Shown piece by piece: positions 35,700-47,531 of a stretch of DNA of 64,000 bases; the first letter of the stretch is position 1; each line of letters starts with the position of its first letter. The notes below the pieces were generated by a model. The model was not told the origin of the DNA, did no database searches, and saw nothing but the letters and a program-made list of their open reading frames with translations. The position numbers and the translations under genes were made by a program. Origin of the DNA: Schoenoplectus triqueter (Eukaryota > Streptophyta > Magnoliopsida > Poales > Cyperaceae); the NCBI GenBank assembly GCA_964058805.1, contig CAXKVV010000081.1, positions 186,001 through 250,000 of the forward strand, in the 5' to 3' direction.

Positions 35700-36356
35700 T
35701 GTTAGAAATTTTACTGTTATGGCCATGATCCTCTAGTGAACCCTAAACATAAATTAAGTTACCTTGATCCATGCTGTCAGTCTTCCAGAGAGACACAACC
35801 CCGTTGATCACCAGACTCCTTTAGCCTTCCAGCGATCTTCCTCTAATCCGATGGAGTGATTGAGAGGACCGGCGTCAGACAATTTCTTCTCTTCTGGAAC
35901 AGTGTTAAGAGAGAGAGATATGGATCTGTTGGAAATGAAGGGGTGCCAGAAAGTGGGGAAAATGAGATATGTCCAAAACTAACTGTATCCCTGCTTATAT
36001 ATGGACGTCCATATAACAGAGTGCAGTTATACCTTAACGGGTCCATATCGGATCCAGATTCTCTCTCTTAACGGGTTCGCTGCTTAATCAGAAAGCTGTC
36101 TATGGTTGTGTTCTCCAGGGACCAATAGCATAATTGTATTATTATCAGACTTTATATAATTTAGACCATCACTAAATCATAAAGTCATTAATACGCATTC
36201 TACACATTAAAGGGCCCACTTCTCATGACATATAACAAATCCGATACAAAATTTGATCACTTCATTATGAGTATAAATTTGACAGTCCATTTTATAATAT
36301 ATATTTATTACATATAAGCTCATATATGCTGTAATTAATAATAATTAATTCCAACA
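35700..36356 (-). repeat. Copia LTR, right copy (5' LTR of the element)
   Basis: 657 bp, same boundaries as the left LTR and no length change between the two. The minus-strand TATA box (TATATAAG) lies at about 36001-35994 and the GACGTC palindrome at 35998-36015. It would drive transcription towards the left, antisense to the sHSP gene. Confidence 0.96.
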
Positions 36357-36428
36357 TGCCTCTGCTCCAGTGGATATATTAGAGATGCCCAAGGAATACA
36401 CATTTTACTTCGATGTGCCCGGCCTCTC

Positions 36429-36575
36429 CAAATCCGACATTCAGGTACGACATTGATTAGAGAATTCTGCATTTATTCACTTCATTATTACTACATTTTC
36501 ACAAATCCGACAATCTGGCACGACATCGATTAGAGAATTTTGCATTTATTCACTTTATTATTACTACATTTGCAA
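36429..36575 (+). repeat. 73-bp tandem duplication across the sHSP splice donor
   Basis: The unit starting CAAATCCGACA begins at 36429 and again at 36502. The first copy contains the end of exon 1 and its donor (CAG|GTACGA). In the second copy, which lies inside the intron, the same place reads CTGGCACGA, so the duplicate donor is destroyed and only the first can be used. Confidence 0.9.
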
Positions 36576-36866
36576 TTGAACAATGAGTGATTGTATTTTT
36601 CTGTGAAGGTGACATTGGAGGAGGGGAAGATGCTGGTGATAAAAAGCAACGGGAAGAGAAAGAGAGAGGAGGATGAAGAAGGAAGTAAGTACCTCAGGCT
36701 TGAAAGGCACGGCATGCTGAAATTCATGAGGAAATTCAAGCTGCCTGATGATGCAAATGCAGAGGCAATTTCGGCAAAGTGTGAGAATGGTGTGCTCTCA
36801 GTGGTGGTGCCGAAGCTGCCCCCGCCCGAGAAAAAGACAAAGACTGTTGAAGTCAAGATTGGCTGA

Positions 36867-39373
36867 GAGAGAGGGAATGTGTAAATTGTTGATTTTGCAT
36901 GTCTTAATAGTTGTTGTTTAGGGTATTTCGAGAAAATGCAGTGTGGTTTAGGAGTGAACTAAGTGCGCTGTTGTAGAAGTAATTTGTGGAGCAGATTTTG
37001 TAACTATGCATTAGTTGGTAAGAGCAAGTAACATGATCTTTGTAAGCTTTGTTTGTAATTTAAATTAACCGCGCAGTATTGTGGTCGACTTAGGTGGATA
37101 TCAAATTCAATTTCTATGATTTTTCTCTTTTTTTCTTCCTGAAGAAGTTAACAGCTAATCACCAGCCATCAGGGCTTTTCAAAAGCAGTATGATTATAAA
37201 ATGGGGTAAATAATGGTACCAGACTACCAGTATCTCAGCTAATACAATATATCATGCCATGGCCTTGCTCAAAAGAAAAGCGTCGAACAGAGAGAAGTAT
37301 CAGATTTTCGTTCCTGGAAAGATGCCAAAGTGTTATTCTGAAATGTTATGCGCTCCTTGATGGATTAAAATATGATTGAAAGTTTGAAACCACCACTTGA
37401 GGCATCACAGTACATGATGTACAAGCTGATGGATTGATTTGGGGCAACTAAAGCGACCGTTGACCAAGTGATATAAAAAAAGTTAGAAGCAAATCATGCG
37501 ACCAATTGAGTGCTGACACGTGTCATCGAGTTCAACCTAGAGACGCGTTGCTGTCGTGATTAGTTTTTATTAGTCTTGTAAACACGTGTTATGTGTGTGA
37601 GGTTTTAGAATTGTGATAAAACTAGTAGATAGCTGTACCTCTTTCAATAACGGGTACTTGCGTAAAGATTCGATATAACTTTGGTTTATCTAGAATTTTG
37701 GCTTTGTCTGTGTTTATATATAGTTCAATTCTTAATAGTATTTTGTCTATATTTCCTTGATTCAAATATAAATGGTCTGATTGAGGCCCACTCGATGTAT
37801 ACCTAATTATTTTAACGTAAACGCCATTGGTGTAATTTGTGGAAACGACGTCCTTAACTCTTTATGCATCAAAAATCGTGTTGATTCTTCCTCGCCGTCC
37901 ATATTAAATTTTACTGTTCACATTAATTTGCGGAGAACTCCGTATAGAAAAAACTTTTCAGATGCGAGCGATCCGTATTTTCTGAGCGGTCAGGCCATGC
38001 GAATTGAATATAACAGCATTATTTATTTGAAAAACATTATTGATGTAGTGCTAACAAGATTGCTTAAATAAAAATGTACAAATTAATTTCGAGATGCTTT
38101 GATTTTTCAAACTTCCAACCCCATAAAAAGATATTATTATTACTAGATCAAAGATTCTGTTATGTCGAACTTTAACTGCATGCAATTCAATATATATAGA
38201 GAGAGTAAATATATTGTGAGTTTAAATTCACGTATTTTCCGTGAGATTAACTCAAAAAGTAAATTAAATTATCTTTAAATTTTAATTTATCATACTCATT
38301 AAATTGTTTATATGAAAATCTTATAGGATACAAAAATTTGAAGTGTTTTGAGATTTTTAAGTTATGGTTATTTTTAAAAATTAGCTTTAAAAATAATAAT
38401 AAAATATTTATTGTTTGAACATTATTTTTAAAAATTAAAAATGGTGACTGAAAAAACTCAAAATGCTCTAAATTTTTGCATCCCACAAGATTTTCATATA
38501 AAGAATTTAATGAGCATGATAAATTAAAATTTTGAGATGATTTGATATATTTTTTGAGTTAAACTCGCAGAAAGACTCCGTGAGGTTAAACTCATGGTAT
38601 TTTTACTCATATATATATATATATATAATTGATTTAAAAAATATATATTTAACTTTCATTTAAACAAATAAACTTTAACGTTTAAATACATGTTTTTATG
38701 GGTTAGCCCTGTAATCCGATGGGTTGATCGGGTTAGCAGACTAGCTAGTATCCTATCAGGAAATGAGCATGATAAGAATAAAAATTAAGTTGAGAATTTG
38801 TGGGTAGAAATATTTCACAACTTTGTCTAACTGTTGTGTTGCATAAAGCAATTGGATTGTCTCAAGAGATATAAAGAGGAAGATTGACACCATCCGAAAT
38901 ACAATTTAGAAAGGGCACTGATGGACTGACAACTACTAATTAATTTGATAATCTTGCTAATAAAATTCTGAAAAATTCTAAAATAATCTTAAAAATATAT
39001 TAATATACTTTTGAAGTTATAAATTGATTGTCCTCAGATTTTGTCCAATGGAAGCGTCATTTAATATTTTACTAATGACAATCAAAATTGAATGATATTT
39101 GTAGTGGTCCATATTTTACAGTATTTGATAAAATATCAATTGTCACTAAATTATATGAAATTTGAAATACAATAGATCCATAATTCTAAGCATATGCATA
39201 TAAATTTTTTTTATTTCATACAATTTTTTTTAAAAAAATTGAAAATCAATTATTAATTGTGGTGTTATATATCAAGCTAATAATTGTGCGAGGTGCCACC
39301 ATTCAGAAATCACCCAACTGTCAAACTTAATGGATTCTAACATTTTTCCATAATTTCAGGGGTGGATTGCCGA
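36867..39373. other. Intergenic DNA downstream of the sHSP gene
   Basis: The sHSP 3' UTR probably runs to about 37060. After that I see no gene. The 37780-38070 frame is not supported by any motif, 38190-38640 is AT-rich with paired GTGAGTTTAA / TTGAGTTAAACTC segments, and there is an (AT)n run at 38611-38628. Confidence 0.6.
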
Positions 39374-39382
39374 TAATAACAA

Positions 39383-39580
39383 CAGATTTTTTTTATTTTA
39401 GTAAATAAAAATAAATAAATAAATGGAAATGGTAAGATTATCCTGAAAATTAGCCATATAGCCTGGACCGAGTTTGAAACTCGGTCTCAGGTGCCTGAAT
39501 CGAGTTTGAAACTCAGTCCCAGTTTTTTTTTTTTTTTACGTTTGTGTGTGTTATATTAAAAACAAAATACAACAGTCAAT
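39383..39580 (+). repeat. MULE left terminal inverted repeat
   Basis: Matches the reverse complement of 44930-45118 with small indels. It contains two palindromes with arms GACCGAGTTT/AAACTCGGTC at 39466-39486 and a decayed relative at 39497-39520. The similarity ends near the AAAACAAAATACAA block. Confidence 0.93.
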
Positions 39581-41096
39581 AAATTGATCTAAAATATTAT
39601 AACAAAAATTAAAATAAAGTTTTATAAACCCAAATATAAGCACGATTAATATATTGTTCTAAAATAGTATCAAACAAATAGAAATATTACAACAAAAATT
39701 GAAATCCAATTGTTCTGGTAAATATAACAATAAAAAATATAAACACACTGATAATCTAAATCATGCTTTGTTGGAACGAGCTCGACCTCAAGTTGGCAGC
39801 CTGTTGATACGATCCTCCATTTCATCCATAATCATTGGAATGCGTATCTTTCTTCTCCTTTCTTTATTGATTTTTGTTGGATCTAGCCTAATGACCGGAC
39901 CGTTGTACATTGGTCAATCTTGTTTATTACCATAAATACGCCAATGACCAGACCATGTGTTAATGTAGTACTGGATGGTATAATATGGACTAACGTACTG
40001 AGTGTAATCCAGCCTTCTGAATGAACAAACAATAAGCAAGTGGTCGCATGGGATGCCGGTCAATTGCGGTTTCTGACACCAATAATTACCAATTCCTGTC
40101 ATCGCTAATTCAACCTCATATTTCATTTCACCCCTTCGTCCCTATTATTTAAATAGAATTAGAAATTATTGCTTAAATTTTGAAGTTGAATAAAAAATTA
40201 TATAAGTATCGAATATTACCGTCTCGATAAGTCAATTTCTGTTGTAAACATCATAGTTGTTGATATCACAATCCAGTGGTATGACATCATAAGTTCTTCT
40301 CTTATCACCGCGATGTTTTATCAGTTCAGTGACCTTTTGGGAGAACATCAGGCATTGGGCTTCCCAAGCTGCTGCAATTTCTCGACGCTTATAGAACCAC
40401 TCAACACATTTGTGCCATGTATTCTCGACGATAGCACATACCAGAAGTTATCTAGCGATCCTGAACACGTTATTCAATGATTCTGAACCGTTGCTTGTCA
40501 TTATTCCCCACCGATTGAGACCCCCGTCTAGATGTTGTGTCCATCTTTCTTGATGCAATGCAGTCATTTGCTCTGGGGTTAACTCCTCATAATGGAATTC
40601 CTCGGCTGACACTTCCTCAGCTGTAGCGGGTTGGTTATTACGGTTTCTGTTATTTCGTGTCATTCTGTTGGATACTTGATCTGTTGGAAGATTTTCTTGC
40701 ATGATTCTTGTTTTTCCTATGAACTTATATGATGCTGATCTAATATTGTTATTTTTTTTAGATATTCCTCATACCTTCATGGTTTTTTATGTCTTGCAGC
40801 TTGTTTGAAAAGAGTCTTTACTCTGTTCATATGACAGTCCTTATACACATTTTGTACAATGTGTTGAGTACAATAACGGTGAACATGCTCATCTGTTTGA
40901 TTCATGCCATCGAAAATCTGGTATCTCAAATACCCATATGTTGTTCTGAGATCACGCTAATTTTACCAGGACCGACAATCTCTTTACGCAACCACTGCAT
41001 AAACCTACTCTAGTTTGCCACACTTTCCTCGCCTGCTACAACAACAAATATAAGTGGCAGTAGTTGTTGCTCCGCATCATAACCACATGCCATAAA

Positions 41097-43187
41097 TGTT
41101 AGTTTGTAATAATCTTGAAATCAATAATACGATAAATTGGTTATATAAAGCTTTGTTCATGAATTTGATATTTAAACGATATTTTGTTTTCTCGAGTATT
41201 ATTGAATTTATGAATCATTCCGAGTTCATGACTGGAATTGTGAAACTTCATAATATAGAATATACTCTTAAAAGTCACTAACCAAGGTAATTAGCAGGAA
41301 CACTAATTAACCGTTATCAGGTTAGTATGTGGATTAAATGATGGTCAAGTTTTACAGACCATAGACAAATAGTTGTCATTTTAATCACATAAATAGATGT
41401 TCTAGGAACATCGTATTTGATAGAACCCAAATGAAACATTAAATGGAATTGTGTTCGTGTCATTAATGTTTTCGTTCAGTATTAAATTCTAAAGTATGAG
41501 GTATTCATCTTTCCTACATAAGATATGTATGTGTGTGATTTCTACCAAACGTTATCCATAAAAGGTGGCTATAAAGGTAGCTATTCGGTATACATAACTT
41601 ATGCGGAGGAAGAGATGGTTTGTCAAAAGTACTATTGTCCCTCGTATTTCTATACGAGTTATAGCATCACTGGGCCCCTTGATAGAGTAAGATTATCTAC
41701 TAGCAGTATAATTACAAGAGTAATTATATTTGATAATTTACTCAGGATCAAGAAAAGATTAAGTTTGCAAGGATGACACATACCTACCTTGAAACTGATC
41801 TGATAGCTATGAGACAAAAGAATTAAACACAAGTAAATAGTTTACTGGATCATGATATTGTACAGTACATCATCATCTGTGTAATTGGATGGTCATAGTG
41901 CATTCTGCCAGATGCCTCCTATGATTATAGAAGTTAAAACGGTTTTAACTCTATTTACCAACATAACACGGATCCTGTCGGGTCACACCGTATAGGAGTT
42001 AATCGGAGAATCTTATTGATTAATTATAAATTGTTTATAATTAATAATAAGATGGTTATAATTAATTATATATGATATAATTATATATGTCATAAAGATG
42101 ACAAGAAGCAAAAATCAGATTGAATTTATAACGTGTTGGACACGTCGTATAAATTCGCCGAAACAACAACCGAGAAAAATATAATTGTACATGACAATTA
42201 TATATATTTGATTTGGATTTTAAATGTTAATTATGGATTTGAATTATGGGCCAAAAGCCCATTAATAATTAAAGTCTTAATTAATAATTAAAAGCCCAAA
42301 ATCAGAAAAGCCCAAAATCCAAAAGCCCAAGGGTATTTCGGTAATTTGGCCAAAAGCCCAATGACAAACTTATAAATTTGGACCTTAGATGACATCATGC
42401 ATGACATCATATATGACATCATCCATGACATCATACATGACATCATCCATGACATCATACATGACATCATCCATGACATCATCCTCAAGGGTATTTTGGT
42501 AATTTGGCAATCCCAAATTTGGCTATAAATAGAGGGGTGGGGTGAGAGAGAAAGTTACACAAAATCAGTTCTACTTTCTCTCTCTCTCGGTATACGGTTG
42601 TTTCAGAATTCACGGGATCGGTGAATAGTGTTTTTATGAAAGTTGTGGTATTTCTGCACATTTATGAAACAGAATTACTGCGAGTCGTGAATAGTACTAT
42701 TTCATCTTTTTCTCGGGTGAATAGTGTTTTTGCGAGAAACCGCGGTTTACGGTATTTCTGGCAAAAGAAATAAGTCGCTCTCTGGTTAGTCCTGGTGGAT
42801 AACCTACAGAGGCATCAGACATTTGGTGCTCCGAGACAAGTCGATTTTCATTCCAATTGAAATTTGGAAGCGAGGTATAATATCTTATATTAATCTATTT
42901 AATTGTTAAGTAGATTAATATTTTTAGAAATCAATCATGGAGTAGATCAATAAAGGTTTAAAGAGGTGTGTATCTCTCGGTAATCATCCGACATATTACT
43001 TTAACCCTAAGCTTAAGTTAGAAGTAAAATAATATTTTACCGTCTTTTGTAAAGGATTAAATGTCTGTAACTCTCGGTAATTATCCGACATACTTTAATC
43101 CCTAACTTAAGTAGAAGTAAATTTTTTGTTCTACGGTCTTTCCACAGCTTGAGCATTAACGGGATTTGGGCATTCCGAATCCCTACA
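41097..43187 (+). mobile_element. Solo LTR inserted in the MULE (2,091 bp)
   Basis: Begins TGTTAGTTTG and ends TCCCTACA, with a perfect 5-bp target duplication ATAAA at 41092-41096 and 43188-43192. No coding sequence, no primer site and no terminal repeat inside it, so it is best read as a solo LTR left by LTR-LTR recombination. A TATA box (CTATAAATAG) lies at 42523-42532, preceded by an 8-copy 12-bp repeat. A 97-bp two-copy repeat (CTCTCGGTAA at 42974 and 43071) lies near its end. Confidence 0.88.
42389..42482 (+). repeat. Eight-copy 12-bp minisatellite upstream of the solo-LTR TATA box
   Basis: ATGACATCAT plus two variable bases, repeated eight times at exact 12-bp steps (42389 to 42473). 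Each unit is a near-palindrome close to the bZIP target TGACGTCA (TGACATCA). The last copy ends 40 bp before the TATA box at 42523, the expected place for an enhancer in the U3 part of an LTR. Confidence 0.93.
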
Positions 43188-44796
43188 ATAAATAGTTTAC
43201 CAGCATACCGACCCGATAAAAATTCAGCATCGATAGTTAAGACTAGTCGTAAGTAAGGTCATGCTGTAATACAAGGACCAAATGCCCATGCAGCACGATC
43301 AAAAATTTCAACACCGAATTTTATTGAGGGCGTTGTCTCTATGATGTATTTTGTGTCATATGTGGAATTTTGTATGGCTGCTAGCATAGACGGAAGCATT
43401 TCGTATGACCCCTCTTAACTACCAAATATATCTGCAATTACTAGTTCTCTTCCTCTTCATAATTTATTATAACTCGGTTATACTGTGGGGAACTTTTGTT
43501 TAACCAAACCCCTTACTTCTTTAACTGTCATTTCTAAGTTGTCTCTTAACCGATTCTTAACAATATCTGCTATCATTTTGAAAGTCATCTGACTGTGGTC
43601 CGCCCTAGTAGCACTGCCAAAATAAGAGTGCTCGAGCAAATTTGTTCCGATCTCCTAAATACCCGTTATATTGGGTGTGACATACATCCTCCATGGACAA
43701 TTAGAATCTTTATATTTCATCACTAATTTTGATTTGCTGCTATTTGTTACCTCCAATTCTATATTCCGCTGAACATGAAAATCAACGATTTTCAGTTTCA
43801 ACTCTGATTTTGTACTGAATTGCTAACCGACACCAAATTGTTCATCAATTCTAGGTGGTTTGCGAAAATAAGGCTCGTCTGCACACGACATTGACGTATT
43901 ATCAGTAAATTGTGCAAACGGGTGCTTCATTCCCCGATTGATAAAATGAATAGATATTTGCCACTCTTTTACTATTTTTTCGACATCTACCGCATCATCA
44001 ATTTCATCCATATTTATATCTGTTGTATCCTGGATGTCATCCTCCTCGACATCCAGGTGCCACTCTTCCTCTTCGTCATCCTCATCCACATCCACATCCA
44101 CATTTTGTACTGGAATATGAGATGGTCGCTGCTCCCGAGCTCGGGAGTGGGTTCTTTCCTCAGCCATTACTGGTCGGATCATAGTTATCAGAACTGAATA
44201 TTGATTTAGATATAACTACTAGTTCTAGTGTTTTATACCCGGGTAATTGGTACAGAGCTTTTATTTTAATCATTCCCTAAATTTCATCAGAAACAACCCC
44301 AAATAAGCTATAAAAAAAAACCCCTGAACCTGCTGGTGCAGTGTTGATTCGTGCTCTAATACTAATGTTGAATTGGCTAGGGAGCAGCTCCAAACCAACA
44401 TGAATCTGTCTATTCAAGTCACGAAAATTGATTGTCTCGTCGGCAGAAAATGTGCATGCGGCATGAATATCGTAACCTGTGCCGGTTGAAGTGTTCAGAA
44501 TTTAACCTCCGTGATACACATTGATCAGCAACATTTTCATCTCTACAATATGAACGATGAAACCTTACTGTTAGTGTATTTTAATTTTACAGCAAAAAAT
44601 AATAGTCGAAATAGAAAAAAAAATTACAATATTGATGAGACGAGAGTGATGAATATGGATCGGCTCTGGATTTGTCGAAAAATAAATTTCCAGTTGGAAG
44701 CTCTTGCAACAGTAACAATGACGATTTTGAAGAAATTGTTGGCTGAAGGAAGATGAAGGAGAAATGTGTTGGGTGTGCTATATAATAGCAGAATGT

Positions 44797-44855
44797 TGGG
44801 ACCAAGTTTAAAACTCGGTCCCAGATGTCTGGACCGAGTTTTAAACTCGGTCCAA
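44797..44855. repeat. Subterminal palindrome pair in the MULE
   Basis: Two copies (44799-44821 and 44830-44853) of the same palindrome that is found in the TIRs, arms GGACCGAGTTT / AAACTCGGTCC. They lie about 620 bp upstream of the transposase start. Confidence 0.85.
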
Positions 44856-44929
44856 TCACCTACAATTTTTAAATACACACAAACGTTATAATTTTCAAAT
44901 GCTGAGACTGAGTTTAATTTTTGTTGTAA

Positions 44930-45118
44930 TATTTTACATCTTGTATTTTGTTTTTAATATAACACACACAAACATAAAAAAAACCCGGGATCGAGTTTCA
45001 AACTCGGTCCAGGCACCTAGGACCGAGTTTGAAACTCGTTCCAGGCTATATGAGCTAATTTTCGGGATAATCTTATCATTTTTATTTATTTATTTATTTT
45101 ATTTACTAAAAAAATCTG
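44930..45118 (-). repeat. MULE right terminal inverted repeat
   Basis: Inverted copy of 39383-39580. It contains two palindromes, at 44989-45010 and 45020-45042, in the positions expected from the left TIR. Confidence 0.93.
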
Positions 45119-45127
45119 TAATAACAA

Positions 45128-47531
45128 GTTGCAGCGCATCTCGCTTAATCGAGTAAGCGTGTGGACACTGCAAATCCAACCCGACTGTACATGGCCTTTG
45201 CCACACGTAAGCAGCGTGCACCGCATGATTTCTCGTGGGGCACGCATGGCACAGCGCTTGATTATTTTGAGAGTGATACGCCTTTATGGGTCTTTTGATA
45301 TAGATGTAGAGAGAGAAATTGAGCTTTCCAGTCTGAAGAGAAGGCAACGTTACCAGAAAGGCAAAAAAAGAAAAGTTAAAGAAATTGAGCTTTCTCTTTC
45401 GCAAAAGCCATTTATTGGGAGGCTGGTTTATTAATTATTAGTCTTCACTCACCAATCTAAGAACACGGGATAATTTCTACTGTGGGACCGTTTCAATTTG
45501 AAAAATCAATCTCAATTTATCTTTCTCTATTTTTGTTCCCCGGCAATACAGGTTTTATTTCTTTGAGGTAAACAGAGTACAACTTGTGAGGTTCTGCCTA
45601 CGGATATTAACATAAAAAAATGCATAACTTTCAGAAATTATTATTTAAATTTAAAAATTAAAACTTAATTATGTACATTCTTTAGTTTTTAAATATCATA
45701 TTTAACAAGTTTAGATTTAATTGTGAGATGTTTAACCGCATCAAATTAATATTTTTTTATTGGTAGAGTTTTCAAAGCTTTAAGTTTGATAAGCAATTAA
45801 AATTAAATTTATATATCATACTTGAATAACCCAGAATAAGTTTTTTTTTTAATTTGAATAATGTCGTGTTAAATAAATGTATTATAGAAGTTTGGTATGT
45901 ACTAGAATTATTCTAATGGTGCTTACGGGATTGTCGGGATTGTCTTGATATTTTACTGGATCTTATTCAAAATGATGCTTGTAGAAATTAATTCTAGTTC
46001 CTGAATGGGTGCACATTTTAATACTTTTCAAACGTTTCGATAGCACCAAAGTTTATAAATTCTACAAAGTGATATTTCTTCTATTTTTTTCTTTTAAAAA
46101 TGTCCCTGCGACCCAAAGTAATTTTACCGAATTATTTGTGCCGTCTTTTGGGAACAAAAAAAATAGATATTAGCATGACATAACACAACAAGTTGCCTCA
46201 AATTGGTGGTCGATCCAAATTTTCAATTTAGCGTTCACAAAGTTTGAACGGGTTAATTGTATCCTTAAATACGCCATTGATATTGTTTAATTCTTTGTTT
46301 AGAAGTCATGGTCAAAGTCTACTTTAGGCAAACAACAAATTGCTTCTAATAAGAAACCTTTTTTTCTTACCTCATCTATCAGTTCAATAGTTGCCTGTTA
46401 CCTGGTCCTTTGGGTTCATTTGATTTTATGAGTTTTATTAGTGTAGATGTGAAATGCCTATGTTAATGGGATAAGAACAGAGAAATATCATAGTAAGGCT
46501 TACTAAACATAGGCCTCGTGCGACAAGTTAAGTTTGTCAGCAAACAAATAATCTATACTATATTATAAAAAAAAACGTATAAACTAGATTTGTCTGTTAA
46601 TATTATCAAATAAAGTGTAATGACTGAAATATTCATATTTCAATTTACAATTAAAATTAATGATTCTAAAAAAACAATGATTCAGATTTCAATCAAATTT
46701 ATTTTTTTCCGTCCATTTTGTTCGCTATTTTTTTAACCATGTATTTATAAGAGGTCTAAAAAAATTATATCAAAAAATTAAATATCAACTATTATTAAGT
46801 TCTACTGTAAAAAAAACTAGACATTTTACAACCATACTCATAAAAAAATGTTATATTTTGTGCATTGTCTTTTATTAAATAATGAATTAATTGTATTTAA
46901 AAATGTAAGAGTCTTTCTAATTGATTTAAATATAAATTATATTTAAATAAAATATATCATCTATTTATAATAAAGTTAGTACTAGACACAAATATTTTTA
47001 AAATAAATAGGATCCGCACAATATATAAGTAGTATTGAAAAAGACGAGATAAATAAATGACTCCTGGCTCTTTTTAAAGTCTGGATTGATAGTTAATATA
47101 TTTAGTATCATGAATGAGCTGAATTATTGAAAAGATATATATAAATATATCATATCATATAAGATGTATAATCGCGTACTTAAAAGCGTCATACGGCCGA
47201 ACATGCAACTTATATTTTGTTATCGGAAACAATCATATCAATTAATTTATCTCATCTGTAGATAGGATAAATTCCTCGGAAATGATATGCAACAATTTAA
47301 AACTGGTTGCTTTTATCAAAATAATAATAATAGTGATGATAAAACTGCTTGCATGCGCCTTCTCATTTTTATTCCCACTAAACTTGTTGGAATTATACTG
47401 GAATATGTCATAATTAACGTTGATAAGAGCTGGAAGTTGTGCATTAAATCAGAAAGTGAAGCGGATGGATAGATATTAGAAAAACAAGACAAAGATGATG
47501 AATACAGATAACATCAATCAGGGGAAAAAAG
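45128..47531. other. Intergenic DNA, no gene seen
   Basis: Short frames such as 45129-45434 show no family motif. The sequence is AT-rich from 45600 onwards with many poly-A and poly-T runs. Confidence 0.6.

Larger units (their letters stand above)
28491..36356 (-). mobile_element. Ty1/copia LTR retrotransposon inserted in the sHSP gene (7,866 bp)
   Basis: Full-length element in minus orientation. LTRs are 657 bp each (28491-29147 and 35700-36356), start TGTTAG and end CCAACA on the plus strand, and are flanked by a perfect 5-bp target duplication TGCCT (28486-28490 and 36357-36361). The polypurine tract (minus strand CAAGTGGGAGAT) adjoins the left LTR, and the initiator-Met primer site adjoins the right LTR. 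I count 14 substitutions between the LTRs (about 2%), 12 or more of them transitions. The leader has an extra partial LTR and a second primer site (34577-35264). The polyprotein has one nonsense codon. Confidence 0.97.
28340..36866 (+). pseudogene. HSP17.4-III-like: Class III small heat shock protein gene split by a copia insertion
   Basis: Exon 1 is 28340-28490 plus 36362-36444 and exon 2 is 36609-36866. Without the insertion and one copy of its 5-bp duplication they join in frame to a 163-aa protein. The N-terminus (HLFNIPEIMERLV) and the alpha-crystallin domain (ILEMPKEYTFYFDVPGLSKS, then [40 protein letters not shown]) match the plant class III sHSPs of the Arabidopsis 17.4-kDa type, which also have an intron in this domain. 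The family forms oligomers that hold unfolding proteins during heat stress. The C-terminal [15 protein letters not shown] carries no I/V-x-I motif. Apart from the 7.87-kb insertion after codon 50 no stop or frameshift is seen, so the break is recent and this allele should be null unless the element is spliced out. Confidence 0.92.
39860..44182 (-). pseudogene. MuDR-type transposase, decayed and split by the solo LTR
   Basis: N-terminal part 44182-43823 (acidic DVDVDEDDEEEEWHLDVEED stretch, then FGVG), continuing with stops to 43193. This includes a zinc-binding MuDR N-terminal region and the start of the DDE transposase (LTIDAEFLSGRYAGK, first catalytic Asp). The frame resumes at 41091 with ACGYDAEQQLLPLIFVVAGE and MQWLRKEIVGPG, and ends with a SWIM-type zinc finger (QLTGIPCDHLLIVC) and the YTQYVSPYYTIQYYINTWSG tail near 39920. 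The LTR inserted right after the first catalytic segment. Several stops lie on both sides of it. The protein would have cut the element out of DNA; it is dead here. Confidence 0.88.
39383..45118 (-). mobile_element. Mutator-like element (MULE) with long TIRs, interrupted by a solo LTR
   Basis: The ends are inverted copies of about 190-200 bp (39383-39580 against 44930-45118), sharing CAGATTTTTTT..AGTAAATAAA, an A/T-rich block and two palindromes. A perfect 9-bp target duplication TAATAACAA sits at 39374-39382 and 45119-45127, the Mutator hallmark. The interior codes on the minus strand for a MuDR-type transposase, now decayed. A 2,091-bp solo LTR with its own target duplication (41092-43192) is nested inside, so the original element was about 3.64 kb. 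Confidence 0.96.

Noticed and set aside
37781..38071. 96-aa frame downstream of the sHSP gene
   Set aside because: No family resemblance, no promoter or splice context; probably chance.
45129..45434. 101-aa open frames on both strands just outside the MULE
   Set aside because: No motif, basic low-complexity composition, and overlapping frames on opposite strands; typical chance ORFs.
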